From contig WSUB01000021.1 in assembly GCA_019633425.1 (NCBI GenBank), positions 186,001 through 250,000 on the forward strand: a stretch of 64,000 nt of DNA. Direction: 5' to 3'. This stretch comes from Tulasnella sp. 424. Taxonomy: Eukaryota; Basidiomycota; Agaricomycetes; Cantharellales; Tulasnellaceae. A program made the translations under genes and the position numbers. Shown here in pieces: positions 35,053 to 45,943 of this stretch (positions are counted from its first letter, which is position 1; each line of letters begins with the position of its first letter). Below the pieces are notes generated by a model. The model had not been told where the DNA came from. It made no database searches and worked only from the letters and a program-made list of their open reading frames with translations.

Positions 35053-35584
35053 TCACTGGCCTTGACCCTGGCCTGACATCGGGTTATCGACTAGTGAGGC
35101 TTGGAGGTCCAAGAGCATTTGAACCTCCGGTCCCCACTCTTTGATGATCTGTAAAACAAAACTCTGCTTTAGCGTACCTGCCGACTAGACCTCGCCCGCG
35201 CGCGACCCACATTCTGGTATTCCGCTTCTATTTTATCCAAAGCCTCCCCACAGTCTTTCAAATACAGATCTTGGAGGTGCGACCGTGACGTGCTTTCAGA
35301 GCTCTGGTACCGATGTAGAAGGACACCGATCTCAGACAAGAGACTACATGTGGATGCGAGCAAAATTTTGAAAAGAGCCAGATACATAGTCAGAGAAAGA
35401 TGGCTTCAATCCAGGGAGGAAATCCTTACTATGAGACTCGTCTGTGATGCACGTCTATCTGTTGACAAGGGCAGGGATCATCCATTTGTGGATGCAACTT
35501 ATGGAAGTCGTATAGCGGCCCCCATTTCCTCATTTGCGCGTTGAGAGCGGTTCTCACGTCGTTGGGAGTATTGTAGTGTTGCAT
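35053..35584 (-). CDS. Family Y gene 3, uncharacterised, 132 residues
   Basis: Exons 35584-35430, 35343-35211 and 35163-35053. MQHYNTPNDVRTALNAQMRK, DDPCPCQQIDVHHRR, LKDCGEALDKIEAEYQN and a tail with IIKEWGPEVQMLLDL ending at TGA 35053. Intact, with the same intron positions as genes 1 and 2; the second donor is GTGGGT. Function unknown. Confidence 0.6.
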
Positions 35585-36327
35585 AGCCGAACAATGGGAT
35601 GAGAGAAGAGAGAGAAGATTAAGCAGTAGCTAGCTGGAGAGGGTGGGGCCGGTGGGTGGAAATGAAATGGGGAACGAAAGAGCGTCTTCGCTCAGGGCAT
35701 TTAACTGTCGGCCAAGACCAAAGGCAAAGCGACGAGCGATCGAGAAGTTTTTGTCGGATATCCGAGCGTCACTGAGTATTTTGGTTCCCGTTGGCAGCGT
35801 GACAAAAGTGTGTATGAGTGAGCTTTTTTGTTCGACAAAAGAAACGGTGGCAAACGAGGGTTTTTCGCGCGCCTTGGCTTTATCACATACACGACTTCAA
35901 CGAGCATCTGCTAAACCTGCTTCACTAAGCTTATAGACGTGAGTCCGATGCGTCGACCAGAGGGGCGATGCCAGAGCTTTATGCATACCCTGTTTGGGCC
36001 CGTACCTCGATAGACTTCGGACCTCTCCGAACAGCCCCGACTTAAATACAGACATCATCTGAATATTCCGTGTTGTCCGAAATGCTATTTGACGTGCTAT
36101 GGTCTTCCCGAGCATTAGCCGAAGGTCGCACCGTTGTCGATAAGAGGTAATGAAGCTCGCATGGTGAAGCGAGCGGAAAGACGAAAAAACCCTAATCGGG
36201 CGTTTGGGATACGAGTTTGTGACTTGACACGAGCAGATGAGATTGTCAATACATGGGCGGGCACTGCCCTATGTAGTCGGTCAGGCTCGTAGGTCCCGTC
36301 AGGAGGACAAATCGCTATATATCCTGG

Positions 36328-36421
36328 TTTGCAACGTCATTCACCACTCGCTCAGCTCTCCGTCAACACAGGAACGCAGTCAGTGTATTCATATCTCTTA
36401 CGCCTCCCCTTGGAACACCAG
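36328..36421 (-). repeat. Inverted segment at the end of unit 3
   Basis: CGCAGTCAGTGTATTCATAT followed by CTTACGCCTCCCCTTGGAAC is the reverse complement of sequence at about 33545-33595 (unit 2) and 31025-31075 (unit 1). Sequence on both sides keeps the array orientation (TATATATCCTGG before, CCTTGATTTAGCG after), so about 90 bases have flipped in place. Confidence 0.75.
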
Positions 36422-36490
36422 CCTGGAGCCCCTTGATTTAGCGAATGGAGAGCAAATTATTGCAAATGAAACGACGCATGTTGTTTTGAA

Positions 36491-38027
36491 TAATATGGGA
36501 GGGGGTTCCTGAATGACTCGTGTTTTCACAATAGAACGGTGGCGGTAGCGGTGTTTTTGCGTTTCGTGTATCGGGTGCTCACACGCACGTCGTCAAGTAA
36601 GCAACCTCAGAAATCCCTCATCAAAGTTTAGGGAAATGCCCAGACAGTCCGAACCTTGCGAAATGCTGTGCTACAGGCGTAACACACTCGGCACGTGTGA
36701 TGGGCGTTCCGTTACCAAGTCCATAGAGGTGACGTCAAACTCATGCAAGTTGTCGGATTTGTTAACAGGAGAATAATATTGACGACTTAAAGATATTTGG
36801 TTTTTAGTAGGGCCTCTGATAGGTCTCAGGATGCCATTTTAGACGTTCAGTGTACCTAACTGCGACAGGCTGAGAGCGGTTGGCGGAGCGAACGTGAGAA
36901 TGCTCATTTGTCAGCGGCTGTTGCACGGATCCCCGAAGTTGTGTCCAGATTTCGACCATCCCTCCCTGCCCGCATATACCCCCATTGAAGGGGCACTTTT
37001 CTACTCCGCACTGAAGACACCGGCATACTCTTCTTTATTCGCCGAGTGTCTGAGACCAGACAGCGTTCGACAGGCAGAAGAGGTCCTCTTTCAGCCTAAA
37101 CCGCTGGGAACAGTCAACGCGCCTGCCTGTTGCAGAATGCGAACTGCATGGAATGCAGCATACATAGATTGCTATTAATTTACTACTCGATACTTGCTGG
37201 ACTAGGTGCGCTGGCGGTTCTGGTCATATATTCTACGATTCTGACGTTCCTGAAATTCCCTCCTGCAGGTCCGCTTAACACCGCCTCAAGCCAATTCGAT
37301 GCTCGCGCTAACGGGCTCTCCGAGATTCCTGCCTCCTTCGCTCACACCCAAATTCCAGTAATTACCCCATCTAACCGATCGTGTGGAGCTTGGCGGACTA
37401 GAACCTGTGCAGCAGTCTAGCAATGTGCTACCCGATCGAGAAGTTTTTCCCGACGGCGCTGATTCCCTTCTATTGACTTGCGGGACCGGGTCAACGGACT
37501 GTAAGGCTAACTGCAACTTCATCAGACTCACTTATTCCACTGCAACTCGGTTGAGTTTTACACAAGCATGGGGAATGGAGTGAGGTGCTAATGCGGAATT
37601 AGTTCGTCAGTCAACGACATCACGCTGCGTGAGTCTCAAAAGCCACTCCCAAACCTTCCGGAAATATCTAACCGACTGTTTTCTGGCGTTCCTGGCCCTG
37701 AATCATTAGCTTCCGACGCGACAAGTTCGCGCGCTGGCTTGGAGCCGCCGCCTTCCGTAGTAGCTGTTTAGCGGTCGACCGCGGGCCCGCCCTCCGTGGA
37801 ACCCCCAGACTAGCTCTGTTCCAAAGTCGGGAGACGCGTTCTTCAAGACATGAATATTATTCTAAAGCCGCTCGTTTTCTATACGTGAAGCGAGCTATGC
37901 AATATAAGGAGGGCAGCAATGAACCATCAGCACTCAGCATCAGCCCTTCAGCTCACTCTGAACTCCTCAGCAGACCTCATCTCATCCATTCCACTAAAAC
38001 ACTCAAATAACACTCTTCCTTTCTCTG
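36491..38027. other. Intergenic region between the array and the dsRBD gene
   Basis: About 1.5 kb without a well supported gene. A weak candidate frame with a hydrophobic segment lies at 37130-37420. A TATA-like TATAA at about 37903-37907 precedes the dsRBD gene by about 120 bases. Confidence 0.35.
37130..37420 (+). CDS. Possible small membrane protein
   Basis: A 96-codon frame has one clear hydrophobic segment (LIYYSILAGLGALAVLVIYS, about residues 15-35) followed by a polar region with no conserved motif. A second frame at 37383-37583 could be joined to it, but the junction is not convincing. No paralogue or family recognised; it could be chance. Confidence 0.2.
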   Translation: MQNANCMECSIHRLLLIYYSILAGLGALAVLVIYSTILTFLKFPPAGPLNTASSQFDARANGLSEIPASFAHTQIPVITPSNRSCGAWRTRTCAAV

Positions 38028-38468
38028 ATGTCTTCTGCTTCTACCTCTTCGTCTGGCTCTCCCGTATCTGCAACTCCACTCACCTTAAACACCTTGAACC
38101 GTACGTCCCTATCGTAGCGTCTCACTTCCTCCGCTCACAGACACACTATTTCATCACTTTAGGTTACTTCATGGAGCTTCACAACATGCAACAGCGCGGA
38201 GAGATCGCTTACAAGGAAGATATTACCCGACAAGGGACCGCGAACGCGCCCACATGGTCTTGCTACATCACGAGTGAGTTGCAATCGGCTTTCTTTCTCT
38301 CGGATCCTCTGACTTTATCTTCTATTAGTTGAATCACTTCACCCAACATATAATCAGGCCAAGGTCGGGGAGACATATTGGGATAACGCAGACAAGAAAC
38401 AAGCTGCTCGGGATCTTGCTGCCAGGCTGGTCTTGCAAAACATCAACTTCGGCGGCATTGTGCACTGA
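38028..38468 (+). CDS. Small protein with one double-stranded RNA-binding domain
   Basis: Three exons, 38028-38100, 38163-38273 and 38329-38468, give 107 residues. After a Ser/Thr-rich start (MSSASTSSSGSPVSATPLT) nearly the whole protein is one dsRBD: first helix YFMELHNMQQRGEIAY, beta strands around APTWSCYITIE, and the second helix with the basic patch DKKQAARDLAARLVL, where the Lys-Lys and Ala-rich face normally contact RNA. The start is chosen from the in-frame ATG that splices into the domain; the longer frame from 37919 is out of phase. Single-dsRBD proteins are common in Agaricomycetes and may act with Dicer or other RNA-silencing parts, but no partner is encoded nearby. Confidence 0.8.
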
Positions 38469-38674
38469 GACCCTTACGGAGTTCCAAAAATGACCACTTG
38501 CCACTTACAATCACCAGAAGGGCCCCATTTGCGTCTTGCGTTGTGTTTAGTGACTCGTGTCCCAGGCACCACCGCCCTCGTTCGTTTGACTTTACATTCC
38601 GGAGTGATACATTCATTTTTATAGTAGCGTATTCTATCTACTCGTAATAGAGCCCTTGACTTCACGCCCTTTCT

Positions 38675-41600
38675 TTATCTTTTCTCGTGTATCTCCCTCA
38701 GCACTCCAAGATCAAGGATCCCGATCTCCCCGCTTTTCAAACCCACAATGAGGTAATCTCCCAAACAAACCATGGTCGTATACATTGCTTCCGCGCCCTG
38801 TCCTGACCTCCATGCATCTGGGAGCCAGCATAGCCTCGTACTGTTTGACCCCACAATCTCCCACAAGCCCCCATCCGGATCAAGTCTTATGATTGCAAGC
38901 TCCATTCTTCCGGCTGCGCCTTTTCGAAGATGTGAAACGGGTGCATTCTCCAGCGTCTGAACGAGTTCCAGAGTTTCTGTTTCTAGTACGTGGGCAGAGA
39001 AACCGGATTTAGGTCTGCTTCGTACAAGGGTGTGAGACTCATCTGGGTAAAAGAGGCAGCTATCAGCTCCTAAACCCAATTCGGGTCGATTGACCGTAAG
39101 AATGGCAGTTCCTTCTGCAACGTCTGAGATTTGAACTTCGCACTGCAAGCCGGTCGCTGCGACCGAGAATATGCGAGTACCATCCTGCGAAAATGTCAAC
39201 GAGATAACAGGGTACCGAAATCCGGTTATGGTGTTCTGCTGCTCGTACGACTCGGTGCTCTAGATCCAAATACTCCTTCGACCACGAGGTAAGAACGACG
39301 AGGCAAGTAACGATCCATCCTGGGAGAATACTGTCGCCCCAGTACCTATCAAGTCCCACTTCTTCCCGGTTGACCAGGAAGTAGCGAGCTCCATTGTCTC
39401 CGTTCTCCAAAGCTGAACACTGACCACTTCACTCCAACCACCCGTAGCAATCCACTGGCCACCCGGTGAGATTACTGCAAGAAGCAATAGAGTAATCTCC
39501 GTTTCGATTTCAGCCAGCGGACTATCGTGTTTGATGTTCCATAATCTCACACGACTTGAATGAAGTGACAGAGAAAGGACGCGCGCTCCATCCTCTGATC
39601 CCGATAATGAAGTATGAGTGACAACCTCGGGAGAGGCGCCCTGGTCGCCTAATGTCAATGCGCTACTGAAGTCCCACAAGCGTACAGTGGAATCACTGGA
39701 GGTAGTAACAATGTTGCTCCCGTCTCCCGAAAAGGCCATCGAATTGACTTTACCGGAGTGACCTGTGAGGGATGCCAACAGGGTCCAATTTTCCAAGGAA
39801 TAAAGCAGAACAGAATGCGCTACCACATTGCTAGATTGCGAAACTAGGGCAACGTGAACCCCATCGGGAGAGAGTGCTAGGTGCGTGGTGTAAGGAAGAA
39901 CGGTAATTGAACGAAGCATGGTTCCTTCATCACAATTCCAGAAGCAGATCTCTCGATCTGCCAATGATATAAGTATATTAACATTGCCTTTCATGAAGGT
40001 CATTTCATATGCCGCAGAATATGTGTGACGCCCCAGGTTTCTGGCTGGCTCTTTCGCACCCAGTTGCCAAAAGGCAGTCGAGCGATCCACTGAGCCAAAT
40101 CCAACCCAGAGGCCGTCCTGGGAGATCGCAAGAGCGGTCAGTGGATGTTTTCTATCCAGGTGGTGGGTCGATACCAAGGCACATGTTGCTGGATCCCAAA
40201 TCCTCAGCACGCCGTCCTCCCCTGCTGTTAAGATGCGGCTGTCGCTTTGAAGGATATGAATGCTACCGATAGAGCCTTGGAGCTCGGAAAGCTTCCCAAG
40301 AAGGGCTCCCGTAACCACGTCCCAAACGTGAACACTTGAAGTAGATTTTTGGATACCGATATCGCAAAGCTTGCGCTCCGCGAACAGGCCAGTGCGGTTA
40401 CCTGGTCTTCGTGACCAACGTATGAACCAACCTCCGTAGATGTGAACGCGTTCCAAACTTGAAGAAGGTGTCCATTTTCCGATGTACCGGCAGCAATGAT
40501 GTACTCCGCACCAGCAGTAAACGCAGCACAGTACGGGGCATGGACGCCTCGCAAAACGGAAATGCATGGGTCCCAGCCGGACGAGACTCCCCTTACTATG
40601 TATTTCGGCCCCATTTCGTGCATGTATTGCCGCCTCAACGCACTTTTTGGAGCATGATGTAGTCCGGAGGCGTATAATTGTCCGGCGCCGCGCTGCAAAG
40701 CTGGCTTCAAGTGGAGGAGGAATCGAATTGCATCCGACACAAGCTCCTTGGTCAGGGATTTAGGTTCGTAGACGCCCTGCCAGTTTCGTTAATCACAGGT
40801 TGAACCGTGCCACGGAGAAAATACTCACGGAATACCATGCTCTGATTGACCTTAGAGCCGTGATCGCAGTATCAATTTGGTCCATGAGGCTTAGAGCCTC
40901 CATCCACACCAACAATCGAGTGTGAAAGAATTGATCTAGAAGACGCAAAAGGTTGGAATTATCCGTACGAGCACTCGCCACGTGAGAGCTGAAATAAATG
41001 CAGCAATATTGCAAATGCCGCTGAAATGCGTCTTTAACGCGCGCCTCCAGGTCAACTATCTCCGAATTCAGTGTCCATGAATTGCCGCATTCCGTTGGAT
41101 CTCGCTTCAACGATGAAACAAGGTGTTCGATGCACAATATGGCAATGAAACTGTGGCCTGTAGGCGGATCGACACGGAAATGAGGGTCGGAGCATCTGTC
41201 GATATCAGTAAGGAAGTCTCGGAAAGACGGATGCAGTACCCGAATCTGCCCATCGACTGATTCCGGGACCAGCATTACGGAATGCAAATGCAGTAAGGAG
41301 CGCCTCACACGTCCGGGGCGAAGGCGGAGTAACATCTCCAACGGACCAGAAGGTAAAGGGTCAACGATGAGAACAATGGTTCCGACAACCTCTCTGAAGT
41401 GGGCTGCAGCCTCCTCACGGTCGTCCTTATCATCCGGGAGGGATCGCCCGAGAATTTGTAAGTATAATTGATCTACTTCTCTGTATCGCGACCGCTCTCT
41501 TGGGGGTTTCTGTTCTAATAGGAGGTCCAGGCGACCTTGCGGGTCGCAAACCTTCGGGTCCCCAGCAAATTTTATCGCCGTTGCTGCGAAAATAAACAAG

Positions 41601-43297
41601 GTCCCCGAATTCTGAACCAGCATCCGAACTTCTCGGTCCGTCGGCCAGGGTATCTCCAGCTCGCAGTTTGCAGCAATCTCATTCAGGTGGTGACGAAGGT
41701 ACAGCTCGATGTCAGCTTCGACAATGGAGTCCTCGATATCTTGGAGGATGCAATGGTGAGAGATTTGTCGGAGGATTGGCAACTGGAAGGTGTTTCGGAT
41801 GTGAAGCTCAGGCCGACTCGTGACAAGCACCTTTAGGTTAGTAGGGATCCGGGGTATCTCGGCCGCCCAGAGCGTGAGGATCTCTTTAGCTCCTGTTTCT
41901 GGGTCACATTCGTCGAAGGCATCGAGGATAATGACGACTGTGCGATCGCTGGACCCCCAAGCGATTAGAGGTTCGACGACCAGCTTGTCAACCTGTTGTC
42001 GCATAGTCGCATAGCCCACATCTGGGTGACGTTCAAGGGAGTCAGCAATGAGCCGCTTGAGTTGGGGATCAAAGGTTGCGAGTTGAAATGCAATGGTTGG
42101 AAATACTAAAAGAGCGTTCCGACGGTTTGCTTCGTCTCGGGAAAAAAAGAAGCTAGCACCGAGCCGAAACTTGGCATCTTCGCGCTCAGCGACTGTCTGC
42201 GCGATGGTTGACTTTCCAACGCCGGCGGCGCCACGGAGCCAGTAGATGGGTTTTGTTCGATCTGTACTCTCAATCCAATCTGCAATATCTTGGAGTGTGT
42301 TGCGACGGGTCCCTTCGAAGCAGCTGCGGGCATCATTTCGGGCTGCCGAATCGTGCCGTGCGTGAGCACGGGGAAGATCCTTGATTAACTGCGACTGAGC
42401 TATGGATGATTGTCAAATAGAATTATTAATCAAAATTAATAGGAGCTTACCAAATGTGAGAGCCTCGGTTTGGCCAGCCTACAGCAGAATTCTATTATTA
42501 AGGAGTGGAAACGGTCCAACGAGCATGCTCACTAGTAAGGCTGAGGCCGCCTGATCTAACCGCTCCCCAATTTTTTCCAAATCGGTTGATACCCCTTGAC
42601 GTAGTTCTGTGATCGCGATCTCGCTCGCAAGCCCTCCACTCATCTGGATATGTTATGGCTTCAGTCGGCTGTGTCGGGCGTGTAAAGGGGAACACCCACC
42701 ATGAACGCCTGAATACTTCTATCTAATTGGCGATTTAATATGAGAAGCAATTCAGTGTCGTCTTGGTTGTTGAGGAACCTCTGCCACCTGCCACGGGTGG
42801 CCAGACCTTCCGCTTCCGATTTTAGTTTTAGGATATCGCTGAAATGACTTGTCAGTTCCACTATAAGTATCAGAGGTGTATTCTTATTACTTGGTAAGAG
42901 AAGAAAGCCGCTGATTGAGTTCTAGGGTTACATACGCCGGGTTGGTCGTTATCGCAGTTCTTAGAGGGGCGATGATTTCATCATGAAGGCGCAGGATGCT
43001 TTCGGTAAAAGCAACAATCTCGTCTTGGTTGCCCCTCATGTTCTTAAAGGCGGCATTAGCAAACATGGAATCTACGATTCAGACGTGGATTGAACTTGCT
43101 CTGGCAGCTGCCACTACCTCCAAAACTCCCCCAACGGCGGCTTCCAGTCCAGGAACACCTAGACCAGACACCGAAGCCTTCACAATTTTAAGAGTGGCGT
43201 GAAAAGTCGCTAGTGCTGTATCATTCGATGGCGGCCCAGGCGAGTGAGGACCTGAGGATCCGGAAAGGCCTAATTTCTCCCGAACTTTCCTTCTCAT
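38675..43297 (-). pseudogene. NACHT-WD40 STAND receptor 1, with two lesions
   Basis: Helical adaptor, NTPase and propeller are all present. The adaptor (from MRRKVREKLGL, with SGLGVPGLEAAVGGVLEVV and later WQRFLNNQDDTELLLILNRQ) is followed by a NACHT domain with Walker A (GAAGVGKST at about 42205) and Walker B (TVVIILDAFDEC), then WD40 repeats (GKVNSMAFSGDGSNIVTTSS, STVRLWDF). Two lesions break it. A 1-nt frameshift lies at the five-T run 40346-40350, where SVSK changes frame just before SSVHVWD. An in-frame TAG is at 39260-39262 (SIWI stop STESY); the intact paralogues read straight through there (VWSTESY). Everything else is well conserved, so the loss is recent, or one lesion is a sequencing error. 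The final stop is at 38675. Confidence 0.8.
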
Positions 43298-43771
43298 GGC
43301 GAATGTCTTCGCGAACAAAGCTGTAAGGTGTTATAACGGAGAGTTGATCAAACGCAACGTTGGACGGTCGGCTCGATGGAAAAGTAGGGAGGGAAGTGAA
43401 TCTGCCTCGTGGCAACCTCATGATTCGGACCCTGACGAACCTATCAACATCGACGACACCAGGAATGGCAATCGTCCGATTGTGAGGAGGGACCTCGCGA
43501 AGATGGCATCAAGCCCTCAACTTAACTTAGTTGCATCGTTCGACACTCGGAGCATTGCATCCTTAAAGACGCAATTATATCAGGCAAGGCGGATCGGCTG
43601 GCATTCCCCATCGACGGCCGGACGTTAGCATAGACAATTCTCTATAATCCTACAGACCACTGTATCCTACGATTTAGTTCGAACGTGAGCGAGTAAACTC
43701 ACAGAACAGCCATCACTACTCACAGAATAATGGAGTCACTTGCCGGAGTGTAAGGGTTTGTTGAACGCTTG

Positions 43772-45555
43772 TTATCGAGCCTTTAATGCCCCACTGGATC
43801 TCAGCCCTTCGTAGACCTGTACGGCTTCCTTGACCCATGGTAACCTGAAGAAGTCACTTCTCCTGAGATCCTCATCCCGGACACCACGGCCATCGTCGCC
43901 CAAAATGACCTCCAGGTCCCTTGACTGGGACGCAATCCACGTTTGGATGAACTTCTGCGGATCTTCGGCGAAGGACGTGAGAAAGTCCCGTTTGAGTTTT
44001 GAATTTCGAATCGATTGAGCAGCTTGGGCCAGCTATATTGTGATCAAGGGCTCAGAAAAGATGTACAGCTCTTGGGTGGTGCGTGGCAAACCTCGTCATC
44101 CAAAGTGGAAATCGCTGCCTGAGCTTCAGAACTGTAGCTTAGCAGAGCTTGGTTCATCTTCTGCTTTAGGAACACATCATCTAGATCGACATCGATGTCA
44201 AAGGCTTGCATATTTGGAGCGATGGGCTGCTCTACGCTGATAATGTGGTGGAGGATGACGGGGTCGGGAGGTGCAAGGAACCGATTGACGAGCTCTGGGA
44301 TGTTATTGAATGGCACTTCAGCAATCTGGAAAGCCTGAGGGTGGTTCTCTCTTTAGACCAGAAGACCAGCGGCGACCATTGGATCCGCTTTTTGCCTACC
44401 TGCGCCAGCCGAGGATCAAACTTAATAAGAGTTGGGTGGGCTTTGTCTTGAAGGCCGTTCATTTTGATATAGTTCCAAAGTGCAGCAATGATACCAACGC
44501 GGGTGTCCTCCTTGACGCTGATGATATCAGCGAGGGGGTTCATAACCTTGAAGTGCTCCGGAGAATGTTCGAGATGGAGTATTATGCGAGCCTTGACTGA
44601 CATGTCGCCCTTCCGCTTGATCTCGAACCCATCTTGAGAAGGCTGGTTTGGAAAACGGTGCCACTGCGCAGGATGGTTCAATGACGCTGCTTTTGCTTGG
44701 TGGAAGTGCCTCGTACCTCGATGATATTACTCTCATTATACAAAGTGGGATCTTGATCCACTTCGACGATCATACTTTTCAAAAAGGACGAGAACTTCCG
44801 CTGCGTGCCTTTGTTGAGTCGTTGAGGCCCACCCTATGTGGAAGGTATGAGAAGACGACACCGGGGCTCCCAACTAGAACTCACATCAAGCAACCTCCCT
44901 TCGATTCGCAAAGTCCAGGCAGGAATCCCCTCTCCGGTTTCGAAGTTGAGGCCGCTATTCGCCGTCGGCTCCTGCCACGTTTGTCCGGACATTGAATGTG
45001 ATAAGAAGACGCGGAGCTTCCGACGAATCTATTTACAAAACTTAGTTAGCTTTCTCGACCGATTGCCCGCGAGTCTTTGCCCCAGAAGAATGATCGTCTC
45101 GGATGTGGGTCCTATGCCAGGGGGACTGGGGCCGCTCCCACAGACCAGTTGCTTCTGAAGGGCGAATGAAAGCTCCACAGGATTTCCCGTTCGCGAACAT
45201 CTTTGCCTTGTAGCGAGGTGTGGTGCTTCACTGGATAAGACATACCTTGACTGGTCTGCCCAAAGCCTCCTGGATTTCCATACGCTTCCGGCTAATCGTC
45301 CAGTCAAGACTGCGCTCCATCTCCTGGATTTCATGATATAATGCGCTCTCTTCACTGTGTTGCTTGAGTCCGTTAGAAAACCGCAATAGCTACGCTGAGT
45401 ATTCAAGCTTACGCGACATCGTCAAGACCAGTGGGAAGCGTGCGATCGACAAGCTTTCTTCGCCTGCTAAATAGTCGGTATTTGGATCCTCAAATTAATT
45501 AATGGACTTACTTGAGCTTTGTTGGAGCGGCTGCTTCGTTTACCGCGCTGCTCAT
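43772..45555 (-). CDS. SWI/SNF complex subunit with SWIB domain (SNF12/BAF60 type)
   Basis: Nuclear subunit of SWI/SNF-type chromatin remodellers. It starts MSSAVNEAAAPTKL at 45555. The N-terminal helical region (ALYHEIQEMERSLDWTISRK, then MEIQEALGRPVK) leads to the family core: TLRVFLSHTVSGQTW, FETGEGIPAWTLRIEGRLL, the pre-SWIB segment HRFPNQPSQDGFEIKRKGD, and the SWIB domain (ARIILHLEHSPEHFKV, RVGIIAALWNYIKMNGLQDK). The C-terminal part has IPELVNRFLAPPDPVILHHI, a degenerate DIDV segment and RNSKLKRDFLTSFAEDPQKF, ending at TAA 43772. The last intron has a GTTTGC donor. Expected length is about 450 residues. A housekeeping gene caught between receptors 1 and 2 on the same strand. Confidence 0.9.
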
Positions 45556-45767
45556 CCTGGGGTTCGGTTCAGATCACAAGAAAGGATGTCTTCCCACGGT
45601 TTAGAATGTACCGAGTACGCCCTCATTGCCCGCCGCTAGAACCCCCCCCTGGAACGGACTTTCCTTACGTACTTTGTATTCTCTCCTTGCACTCGTTGTA
45701 GGGCCCCGGCGAAAACCGGGCCGCGTCTTAACGCCCTTAAGGCAGTTTGTTGCGGTAAAATCGAGAT

Positions 45768-45791
45768 TCTCTCTCTCTCTCTCTCTCTCTC
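45768..45791. repeat. (TC)12 microsatellite
   Basis: Uninterrupted CT dinucleotides lie in the gap between SNF12 and receptor 2. No gene here. The flanking C-rich stretch may be part of the SNF12 promoter. Confidence 0.95.
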
Positions 45792-45943
45792 ATTGCCCGC
45801 CGCCTAACGCCTCAGGAAAGAACCGCAACACACACGGGAGCTTTGACAGAGCCACCAGTTAAGAATAACTCATCCATTCAACCTATCATTCATGGGACCA
45901 TGCACGAAATGTAGTCACGAAAATTTACCACTACTATAAAAGG

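Larger units (their letters stand above)
34332..36490. repeat. Tandem unit 3 of the array, with gap and small inversion
   Basis: Starts at ATTTATAGCTGCAGG near 34340 and includes family Y gene 3. It contains the 100-N gap at 34612-34711 and, near its end, a segment in reverse orientation relative to units 1 and 2 (36328-36421). After about 36490 the sequence no longer matches the array. Confidence 0.75.

Noticed and set aside
29240..36490. Three-unit array as LTR retrotransposons or other mobile elements
   Set aside because: No reverse transcriptase, integrase or transposase frame, no terminal repeats and no target-site duplications. The units abut head to tail and carry a conserved spliced host-like gene.
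37919..38332. 137-codon frame starting MNHQHSAS as a gene
   Set aside because: It runs through two introns of the dsRBD gene in the wrong frame; the spliced model gives a complete recognised domain.
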